This document shows, in pieces, positions 1 through 5,495 of a DNA stretch of 13,328 nt (the first letter of the stretch is position 1; the number at the start of each line of letters is the position of its first letter). The stretch spans positions 1-13,328 of the forward strand of contig DDSR01000162.1 in the NCBI GenBank assembly GCA_002343455.1, given 5' to 3'. A program made the position numbers and the translations under genes. The notes under the pieces are model-generated. The model had not been told where the DNA came from. It saw only the letters and a list, made by a program, of their open reading frames with translations, and ran no database searches. Source of the stretch: Deltaproteobacteria bacterium UBA2385 (lineage in GTDB: Bacteria; Myxococcota_A; UBA796; UBA2385).

Positions 1-428
1 CCTCTGAGCCTGCCCCCGCTCCTGCCGAGCCTGCCCCCGCTCCCGCCGAGCCTGCTCCCGCCGAGCCCGCACCCGCCGAGCCCGCTCCTGAAGAAGCTGT
101 CGCCGATGCAGCCGTAACCGCCGCAGCCTCCAGCCCTGCTCAGCCCGCTCCCGCTGAGCCTGCCCCTGCCCCTGCGCCCGAGCCCGAGCCCGCCGCGCCC
201 AGCGGCCCGCCCGGCCGGGTCAGCGTCTTGGGCCCCATCTCCAAGGCCACGCTGATCGACAAGAGCAGCGGCCGGCGCGTCTCGCCGGGCGAGGTGCCGG
301 TGGGCGAGTACTGGGTCGAGGTGCGCTTCAACGGCAGCAGCGAGGACCAGCGGGTGGGCAGCATCCGGGTCATCTCCGGCTTCTCCCTCACGCTGAACTG
401 CAACGGGCGCAGCAAGGCCTGCCATTAG
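1..428 (+). CDS. C-terminal part of a protein with Pro/Ala/Glu repeat linker and PEGA-like tail domain (5' partial)
   Basis: The reading frame is open from the left edge (first full codon at 3) to a TAG at 426-428, so the start lies outside the window. The visible part has two regions. Residues coded by about 3-212 are a low-complexity Pro-Ala-Glu linker, probably a flexible extended spacer. The last roughly 70 residues, from GRVSVLGP to the end, form a short beta-rich domain with a VPVGEYWVEVRF core and two cysteines near the C-terminus (NCN and ACH). The pattern (G-V-V start, 'PGEVPVGEY', final L-C...C) resembles PEGA-like or carrier-type tails often found at the ends of myxobacterial Ser/Thr kinases and envelope proteins. 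The N-terminal domain is unseen, so the function is not assigned. The stop is 14 nt before the next gene, suggesting co-transcription. Frame and end are certain; the domain assignment is tentative. Confidence 0.8.
   Translation, partial: SEPAPAPAEPAPAPAEPAPAEPAPAEPAPEEAVADAAVTAAASSPAQPAPAEPAPAPAPEPEPAAPSGPPGRVSVLGPISKATLIDKSSGRRVSPGEVPVGEYWVEVRFNGSSEDQRVGSIRVISGFSLTLNCNGRSKACH
6..89 (+). repeat. In-frame Pro-Ala-Glu coding tandem repeat
   Basis: Glutamate codons begin at 6, 27, 48, 63 and 78 and delimit units EPAPAPA, EPAPAPA, EPAPA, EPAPA and EPAP, so 21-bp units shorten to 15-bp units. A second, less regular Pro/Ala/Glu stretch follows at about 138-210. The unit lengths are multiples of three and the third base varies, so the repeat is under protein-level selection and encodes a linker. 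It is a likely site of length variation between strains. Confidence 0.75.
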
Positions 429-442
429 GACCCGGAGACCCC

Positions 443-1057
443 ATGAACGATCGCTTGAACCACTGCCGGATCTGCCTCACGGGCGGTCCGGGAGGAGGCA
501 AGACCACCGCCGCTGACCTCTTCCGGCGCGAGATCGGCGACAAGGTCGTCGTCGTCCCCGAGGCGGCCACCATGCTGTTTTCGGGCGGCTTCCCGCGGGT
601 CAGCGAGCCGGACGCGGCCATGGCCGCGCAGCGGGCGATCTTCCATGTGCAGCGCAACCTGGAAGAGCTCCAGGCGGCGCGCTTCCCCGGTCGGGTCCTG
701 CTCTGCGATCGTGGCACCATCGACGGGGCCGCCTATTGGCCCGGCCCCGAGGAGGACTTCTTCAAGGCGGTAGGGACCAGCCACCAGGAGCAGCTCGACC
801 GCTACGACGCCGTCATCTTCTTCGAGAGCGCCGCCGCCGGAGGGATGGAGGTCGTCGAGGGCGGCAACCTGGTCCGCAACGAGGGCATCGAAGAGGCGCG
901 GGCCCTGGATCAGAGCCTGCGACGGCTCTGGGCGCCGCATCCCCGCTTCGTGCTGGTCCCGCACAACCGCAGCTTCTTCAAGAAGATCACCTACGGGCTG
1001 GCCAGCATAGAGGGCATCGTGGCCACGTTGGCCGACCACAACGGCAAGGCCCGCTGA
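443..1057 (+). CDS. AAA_28/NadR-like P-loop ATP/GTP-binding protein
   Basis: The gene encodes 204 residues. A Walker A motif GGPGGGKT lies at residues 14-21 right after the first beta strand (RICLT). Other kinase-like features are VLLCDRG with the Asp-Arg pair at 89-90, and N142-L-V-R145-N-E147 followed by a long helix and WAPHPRF. This order (P-loop, EAAT strand, DRGTIDGAAYWP, NLVRNE, HP-F-hydrophobic-N-R) fits the AAA_28 family, related to the nucleotide-kinase domain of NadR and to animal TTD14. The substrate of the bacterial members is unknown to me, so I give no reaction. It is cytoplasmic, with no signal peptide or membrane segment. The ATG at 443 has GGAG at 434-437 and follows the upstream stop by 14 nt, so it is probably in one operon with the Pro/Ala-rich protein gene. 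It ends 11 nt short of the convergent stress-protein gene. Confidence 0.88.
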   Translation: MNDRLNHCRICLTGGPGGGKTTAADLFRREIGDKVVVVPEAATMLFSGGFPRVSEPDAAMAAQRAIFHVQRNLEELQAARFPGRVLLCDRGTIDGAAYWPGPEEDFFKAVGTSHQEQLDRYDAVIFFESAAAGGMEVVEGGNLVRNEGIEEARALDQSLRRLWAPHPRFVLVPHNRSFFKKITYGLASIEGIVATLADHNGKAR

Positions 1058-1068
1058 CGGGTACCGGC

Positions 1069-1566
1069 TCAGTCCTTCAGGTAGGGGAAGCCCTCGGCCC
1101 GGACCACGAAGACCGAGCAGGGCGCCTTGCGGACCAGCCGCTCGGTCGAGGAGCCCTGGATCAGGCCCATCAGGCTGCCCTTCTCGCCGCCGTGCGTGGC
1201 GGCCACCACCAGCTCGATGTGGTGCTCCTCGATCAGGGCCAGGCTGACGTCGACCCAGTCGCCGCCGCTGATGATCAGCTGGTGCGTGGTGCTCCGCAAG
1301 GGGTGCCCCGCGGAGGCCGCGCGCTCCAGCTCGAGATCGATGTCGCGCTGGATGGCGGCTTCGCGGTCGGCGATCTGGGTGGCGATCGGTCCGGTCGAGC
1401 CGCTCTCGCTGAGCAGCGTGTCCATGTCGGCGCCGAGGGTGGGGTCGACATGGAGGAAGTAGACCTTGGCCTCGCTGCGGTCGGCCATCTGGAGGGCGAC
1501 CGAGATGGCGGCGTTGGAGGTGTCCGAGAAGTCGACGGGGACGAGGATGGACGCGGCGCGATACAT
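1069..1566 (-). CDS. Universal stress protein (UspA family)
   Basis: This is a single-domain UspA-fold protein of 165 residues. It begins SILVPVDFSD, where Asp12 is the usual adenine-contacting acid. It ends with the nucleotide-loop region ATHGG...QGSSTERLVRKAPCSVFVV (from residue 123). UspA proteins bind ATP or AMP and act in stress survival by poorly defined means. I chose the ATG at 1566 rather than the in-frame start at 1602. It has a good GGAG at 1573-1576 six nt upstream and places the first strand at the N-terminus, as in the family. In the usual ATP loop about nine residues separate the Gly after His from the Gly-Ser; here eleven do (G126 to G138), so ATP binding is not assured. The gene converges on the AAA_28-type gene and is divergent from the cytochrome lipoprotein gene. 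Confidence 0.9.
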   Translation of the reverse strand: MYRAASILVPVDFSDTSNAAISVALQMADRSEAKVYFLHVDPTLGADMDTLLSESGSTGPIATQIADREAAIQRDIDLELERAASAGHPLRSTTHQLIISGGDWVDVSLALIEEHHIELVVAATHGGEKGSLMGLIQGSSTERLVRKAPCSVFVVRAEGFPYLKD

Positions 1567-1646
1567 GGCTGACTCCGAGGTGGGACCCGCGGCGTCTAGC
1601 ACGCTGGAAGGGGTGTTGCCGCCAAGACCGGACCAGGAGCAGACCG
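1567..1646. promoter_or_regulatory. Divergent intergenic region between stress-protein and cytochrome-lipoprotein genes
   Basis: These 80 bp separate two divergently read genes and must hold both 5' regions. Clear ribosome-binding sites are present on both sides: GGAG (minus strand, 1573-1576) for the stress protein and AGGAG (plus strand, 1635-1639), 7 nt before the ATG at 1647, for the lipoprotein. On the minus strand a TGCTAGAC stretch near 1595-1602 could be an extended -10 element, but no convincing -35 sits at the right distance. The promoter location is therefore inferred from gene layout only. Confidence 0.4.
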
Positions 1647-2357
1647 ATGCGGGCCAGCTGGAACATCCGCCTTGTGTTGGGCCTCGTGACCTTGGGGGGC
1701 TGCGTCGATCGCCAGGAGAAGCGCCTGGACGAGCGCCAGGAGGAGACCGAGGTGGCCATGGTCGACCACTCCCAGGACGCTTTGGCGATGCGGCAGGCCC
1801 TGGTCAAGGGCCAGCGGGAGGAGGCGATGGCCGCCCTGGACCGGCTGCGCGCTCGGCTGCCCTTGAAGGTGCTCTCCCCCAAGGGCCACCTCGCCCAGAA
1901 GGAGTTCATCACTGCGGTCAACCTCGCCGCGACCAGCCCCGATCTGCCCAGCCTGGCCCAGAGCTACGGGGCCATGCTCCAGGCCTGCGGGGAGTGTCAC
2001 CGCTCCACGGGCGTCCGCGTCGAGGTCGCGCTCCCGGCTCCTGCGGCGCCCGACAGCCCCACGGTGGCGCGGATGGCGGTCCACGGCCAGGCCAGCCAGG
2101 CGATGGTCATGGCCCTGGTGGCCGCCGACGAGCCCGCCTTCGTGCAGGCCGCCGCGATCCTGCGGGAGGCCAGCCTCGTCCCCGATGGGCTCGATCCCAG
2201 CGGGACCCTGCCCCCGATGGCGATTGAGACCGGGGTGCGGCTGGGCGATCTCGCGGCCCAGGCGGGCTCGGCCGAGGGCCGCCACGGTGAGCTGATGGGA
2301 GAGATCCTGTCCACCTGCGCCAGCTGCCATTCCCTCGCCGGGCGAGGCGGAGGCTGA
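1647..2357 (+). CDS. Diheme cytochrome-c lipoprotein with two similar domains
   Basis: The product has 236 residues. A lipoprotein signal ends in LGGC (residues 16-19), so Cys19 should be lipidated and the protein anchored to a membrane facing the periplasm. There are two covalent heme motifs, CGECH at 114-118 and CASCH at 224-228. Each closes a predominantly helical segment that begins with an MxxH pattern (M38-V-D-H41 and M143-A-V-H146); the spacing to the heme motif is 76 and 81 residues. This indicates two tandem cytochrome-c'-like helical domains arising by duplication, an arrangement I associate with myxobacterial cytochrome lipoproteins. The likely role is periplasmic electron transfer or redox/gas sensing; the partner is unknown. 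The start is supported by AGGAG 7 nt upstream. The next gene begins 28 nt downstream on the same strand, so the two are probably co-transcribed. Confidence 0.88.
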   Translation: MRASWNIRLVLGLVTLGGCVDRQEKRLDERQEETEVAMVDHSQDALAMRQALVKGQREEAMAALDRLRARLPLKVLSPKGHLAQKEFITAVNLAATSPDLPSLAQSYGAMLQACGECHRSTGVRVEVALPAPAAPDSPTVARMAVHGQASQAMVMALVAADEPAFVQAAAILREASLVPDGLDPSGTLPPMAIETGVRLGDLAAQAGSAEGRHGELMGEILSTCASCHSLAGRGGG

Positions 2358-2385
2358 GGGCGCTGCGTTATCCTCGGCCGCGGAG

Positions 2386-3528
2386 GTGACCATCCTCAGC
2401 CTGTTCGCCCTGCTCGCGGGCCTCTCCACCGCCCAGGCCCAGTCCGAGCCGCTCGCCCTCGATCTGAAGCAGGTCGAGGCCGATCACGCCGCCGCCGCGG
2501 TGGCTCGCTCGACGCGCAGCAGCGTGGTCGTGCTGGATCGCGGGCGGCCTTTCAGCATGCAGCGCCAGTTCGAGGGCCCCCAGCAGGCCCTGGACGCGAT
2601 CGCCCAGGCCGCGGGCCTGCAGCTCACCACCGTCCAGACCTCCGGCGGGGCGCTGCACCTGCTCACCGCGCAGTCCGTCGCTGGACTGTCGCAGCCGAGC
2701 GGCAAGAGCAAGGACCGGGCGACGCTCTCCCTGGAGCGCGTCGACGTGCCGGCCTCGACGGTCATCCAGAAGCTGCGGGCCACCGACAAGAAGGCCCGCT
2801 GGGAGGGCGGGACGGGCACCGTCAGCGTCGTGCTCTACGAGCTGGTCGCCGCCGAGGTCGCCCAGGTCCTGCAGGAGCTCGGCCCCGCGGGCGGCGCGCC
2901 GACTCAGCCGCGCATCGAGTGCAAGGAGCGCCTCCCCTCGGTGCAGGTCCCATGCGTGCCGATCGACGAGCTGGGCCTGTGGGGCCTGGTCGACGGCCGC
3001 CGCCCGGTGGCGATCGTGCGCGCCGGGAGCGCCGCCGCGCTGGTCGAGGACGGCGAGGTCCTGGGCGAGCAGGTGCTGGCCCAGGGCGAGGCCGAGCGCT
3101 GGACGCTGTACCTGAACGGCGAGCGCCCCAGCTTGCGGCTGACCACGCTGCAGACCCGCTCCCTGGTGGTCGGCGGGGCCGTGCCCAGCCTCTGCGAGGC
3201 CGGCGAAGACACCCGCTTCCTCTGTACGCTGGAGGACCGCCAGAGCCTCGCCCTCTGCAACGGCCCGGACGGTCACACCGTGCGGATCGGCCTGTCCACC
3301 CAGGACCGCTGGTACTGGTTCGCGACGCACGACACCGACGGGACGGTCCTGACCATGGACCTGGGCGAGGAGCTCGCCGAGGTCCGGGTGAGCGGGCACC
3401 TGAACAAGGCCACGATCCGTGGCCGCCGCGTGGCCGGGCAGAGCGCCGCCTGGAGCGTGCAGGACAACGACGGCAGCCAGGCCTGCAGCGCTGTCTACAT
3501 CGACGAGCTGCTGCCTCAGAAGCTGTAG
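2386..3528 (+). CDS. Exported protein with secretin-like N-domains (no secretin barrel)
   Basis: The product has 380 residues. The first 18 form a hydrophobic signal segment ending AQA, with likely cleavage before Q19, so it is predicted to be periplasmic or secreted. Residues about 24-97 (LDLKQVEADHAAAAVARS ... QQALDAIAQAAGLQL) resemble the STN/N-type domain of secretins and TonB-dependent receptors. Residues about 111-166 look like a second, degenerate copy ending VAQVLQEL. No secretin beta-barrel follows. Instead there is a roughly 200-residue beta-rich region of unknown fold with six cysteines, which could form three disulfides. Function is unassigned; an assembly or pilotin-like partner of an envelope machine is possible. 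The GTG at 2386 sits inside the strong Shine-Dalgarno-like GGAGGTGACC (2382-2391), so the true start may differ. Its 3' end overlaps the convergent lipoprotein gene by 13 bp. Confidence 0.72.
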   Translation: MTILSLFALLAGLSTAQAQSEPLALDLKQVEADHAAAAVARSTRSSVVVLDRGRPFSMQRQFEGPQQALDAIAQAAGLQLTTVQTSGGALHLLTAQSVAGLSQPSGKSKDRATLSLERVDVPASTVIQKLRATDKKARWEGGTGTVSVVLYELVAAEVAQVLQELGPAGGAPTQPRIECKERLPSVQVPCVPIDELGLWGLVDGRRPVAIVRAGSAAALVEDGEVLGEQVLAQGEAERWTLYLNGERPSLRLTTLQTRSLVVGGAVPSLCEAGEDTRFLCTLEDRQSLALCNGPDGHTVRIGLSTQDRWYWFATHDTDGTVLTMDLGEELAEVRVSGHLNKATIRGRRVAGQSAAWSVQDNDGSQACSAVYIDELLPQKL

Positions 3529-4220
3529 GTCAGGCTCTCGCCGCCGAGCTTGATGATGATGGTGCCGCTCTTCCCGGCGTAGGAGGCGATCCAGGCCGCC
3601 TTCAGGGGCAGCAGGTCGAACTCCAGATCTTCGCTGATGATCGCGTCGCAGGGGTCGTCGTGGTCGTCGTGCAGGATCTCCAAGCGGGCCTGGACCGGCT
3701 CGCTCTCGGCGAAGGCGCCGTCGGGCCAGCAGAGGGTCCAGTCGTGGTCCTCGCAGCCGCCGCCGGAGGAGACCGTGACGAGCAGGGTGTCGCCCGCGAT
3801 GCTGGCCGCGTCGAGGTCAAAGGGATCGCCCTCGGCGCTGCTGCAGTCCGGGTAGGCCGGAGGTGTGCCGTAGTCCCAGGCGCAGAGCCCGTCCTCGCAG
3901 AGGAAGCCGCGCACCTCGGGGCAGTCGCAGGTGCTCTCCAGGCCAAGATCACACTCCAGCTCGCCGGCCTCGCCGATCAGCTCGTAGAAGCGGGTGGTGT
4001 CGGCGTCGAGGCGAGCCACCAGGTTGCGGGTGCAGCCGCAGCTGGTGCCGGTCAGCTCCTGGCCGCACTGCGCCGCCTCGGTGCAGGAGCGGATGTCGAT
4101 GGACTCGGCCTGGAACTCCGTCTGGATCTGCTCACAGGTGGGCGGCAGCGAGGTGTCGTCCTCCTTGGGCTCCAGCGTGCAGGCCGACAGCAGCAGGATC
4201 GAGATCGGGAAGCGGGTCAT
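3516..4220 (-). CDS. Cys-rich lipoprotein, hypothetical, possible NigD-like C-terminal domain
   Basis: The product has 234 residues. It starts MTRFPISILLLSAC, a compact lipoprotein signal with lipid-accepting Cys14. The mature part holds 14 further cysteines, an even number suitable for seven disulfides. The N-terminal half is dense in Cys pairs (CGQE, CGC, CDC, C-EDGL-C). The C-terminal half carries SGGGCEDHDW, an Asp/His-rich HDDHDDPC and then LEFDLLPLK and a final beta strand. This order (SGGC-xxH, H-D...C, L-FDL-PL) resembles, from memory, the C-terminal domain of NigD-like lipoproteins. HDDHDD could bind a metal. I chose the second of two adjacent ATGs (4220) because GGAGG lies 5 nt before it but only 2 nt before the first. 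Upstream starts would put about 14 extra residues before the signal. It lies 57 nt after guanine deaminase on the same strand. Function unknown. Confidence 0.78.
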   Translation of the reverse strand: MTRFPISILLLSACTLEPKEDDTSLPPTCEQIQTEFQAESIDIRSCTEAAQCGQELTGTSCGCTRNLVARLDADTTRFYELIGEAGELECDLGLESTCDCPEVRGFLCEDGLCAWDYGTPPAYPDCSSAEGDPFDLDAASIAGDTLLVTVSSGGGCEDHDWTLCWPDGAFAESEPVQARLEILHDDHDDPCDAIISEDLEFDLLPLKAAWIASYAGKSGTIIIKLGGESLTYSF

Positions 4221-4240
4221 CATGCCCTCCAGGGCCTGTC

Positions 4241-4263
4241 CGTGCGCTCTCATCATGCGCACG
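4241..4263. promoter_or_regulatory. 7-bp inverted repeat between guanine deaminase and lipoprotein genes
   Basis: CGTGCGC (4241-4247) and GCGCACG (4257-4263) are perfectly complementary with a 9-nt spacer. The repeat lies in the only sizeable gap (57 nt) of the minus-strand gene run. No T-run follows on either strand, so it is not a classical intrinsic terminator. It could be an RNA hairpin trimming or attenuating read-through into the lipoprotein gene, or a protein-binding site. A 7-bp GC-rich stem can also arise by chance in such a genome. Confidence 0.35.
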
Positions 4264-4277
4264 CAATGGCCCGCTGT

Positions 4278-5495
4278 CTACCGCTGAGAGACGGTCCTCC
4301 CGCGGACCCAGGTCCGCAGCACCGGCGGGGCGTCCTGGTGGAAGAGCAGGGTGTTCAGCACATCCTGCGGGTCCTCGACCCACTCCGGCAGCGAGTGCAG
4401 GACCATGTCGGCCTCCAACCCCGGCTGCAGGGCGCCCACCTGGGGCTGCTGCAGGGCCAGGGCGCCGCCGCGGGTCGCCGTCCAGAACCAGCGCGCCGGC
4501 GACGTTCGCTGGCCCTGGCGCAGGGCGTTGTCGAAGGCCGAGCTGGCGATGCGCGGGATGCGGAAGCTGCGCCCGGCGGCGATGTCCGAGCCCAGGGCCA
4601 GGGGGATGTCGCGATCGAGAACAGAGCGCAGGGGCATCCCGCCGCTGCCGAGGAAGTCGTTGCTGTCGGGGCAGTGCGCCACCGCCGCGCCGCTGCCGGC
4701 GAAGCGGTCCCACTCCGAGTCGGAGAGGTGGATGCAGTGGGCGTAGATGCTGCGCTCGTGCAGCAGGCCGGCCTGCTCATAGACCGAGAGGTAGTCGGCC
4801 GCCTGGAAGAGCGAGGTGGTGGCGCTGCACTCCTCACCGTTCTCGGAGAGGTGGGTGCTGACCCACAGGCCTCGCCGCCGGGCCAGCTGTCCAGCCGCCT
4901 GCATCATCGGCATCGTGCAGGAGAGCGCGAAGCGGGGGATCACCGCCACCTGCAAGCGCCCGTCGTGGCCGTGCCAGCGCTCAGCCAGGGCCTCCAGCGC
5001 GTCCAGCGCCGGACCCGCCGGCAGCAGCAGCTCGTCGGGGGCGCCCTGGTCCATCAGCACCGGGCCAGCGATCGCCCGCAGGCCGCGGGCGTCGAGGGCC
5101 TGGAAGAGCAGCTCGGCGGCCAGCGGGTGAACAGAGCCGTAGGCCTGGCACAGCGTCGTGCCGGCCGCGGCCAGCGAGGCGGTGAACTGTTCAGCCACGG
5201 CGCGGGCGTGGTCGGCCTGGGCGAAGCGGGCCTCCTCCGGGAAGGTGCGGGTGCGCAGCCACTCCAGCAGGGGGCCGCTGGCGGCGCCGACGATGCGGGT
5301 CTGCGGGAAGTGCAGGTGGGCGTCGACGAAGCCGGGGGTCAGCAGCCCGGGGCGCAGATCCTCGTCGCAGGGGCCCCCCGACCAAGGCTCAACCAGGGTC
5401 AGCCGCCCGGCCGGGTCGACCTCGACCAGGGCGTCGGGCAGGTAGCGGGCTTCATCGACCGAGACGGGGTCCAGGACCCGGGCGCGCAGCCGCAT
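4278..5495 (-). CDS. guaD: Guanine deaminase (amidohydrolase superfamily)
   Basis: Guanine deaminase hydrolyses guanine to xanthine and ammonia in purine salvage/catabolism in the cytoplasm. The 405-residue product shows the full set of family motifs. PGFVDAHLHFPQT carries zinc ligands H60 and H62. LLEWLRTRTFPEEARF is typical of guanine deaminases. PRFALSC (R188) is in the guanine-contact position. STHLSENGEE carries H215, YAHCIHLSD carries H253, AHCPDSNDFLGSGG follows, and ALGSD carries D304. These match the five metal and catalytic positions known from the human enzyme. It is a little shorter than the usual 430-450 residues, with a short N-terminal beta sandwich. The ATG at 5495 shares one base with the upstream stop (TGATG), which implies translational coupling to the asparaginase-family gene. 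Both neighbours would release ammonia from an organic nitrogen source. Confidence 0.93.
   Translation of the reverse strand: MRLRARVLDPVSVDEARYLPDALVEVDPAGRLTLVEPWSGGPCDEDLRPGLLTPGFVDAHLHFPQTRIVGAASGPLLEWLRTRTFPEEARFAQADHARAVAEQFTASLAAAGTTLCQAYGSVHPLAAELLFQALDARGLRAIAGPVLMDQGAPDELLLPAGPALDALEALAERWHGHDGRLQVAVIPRFALSCTMPMMQAAGQLARRRGLWVSTHLSENGEECSATTSLFQAADYLSVYEQAGLLHERSIYAHCIHLSDSEWDRFAGSGAAVAHCPDSNDFLGSGGMPLRSVLDRDIPLALGSDIAAGRSFRIPRIASSAFDNALRQGQRTSPARWFWTATRGGALALQQPQVGALQPGLEADMVLHSLPEWVEDPQDVLNTLLFHQDAPPVLRTWVRGRTVSQR

Noticed and set aside
1058..1100. Possible bidirectional terminator between the AAA_28-type gene and the stress-protein gene
   Set aside because: The gap is 11 bp and only short imperfect pairings such as GGTACC are visible; there is no stem with a T-run.
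1567..1602. Twelve-residue N-terminal extension of the stress protein
   Set aside because: The internal ATG at 1566 has GGAG six nt upstream and fits the family N-terminus; the extension would occupy the divergent promoter region.
425..1921. Minus-strand open frame of 498 codons opposite the AAA_28-type gene and running through the stress-protein gene in another frame
   Set aside because: It is an arginine/proline-rich shadow frame; the genes read in the other frames have clear motifs.
4221..4262. Upstream GTG/ATG starts for the Cys-rich lipoprotein
   Set aside because: They would add about 14 residues before a compact lipoprotein signal; the ATG at 4220 has properly spaced GGAGG.
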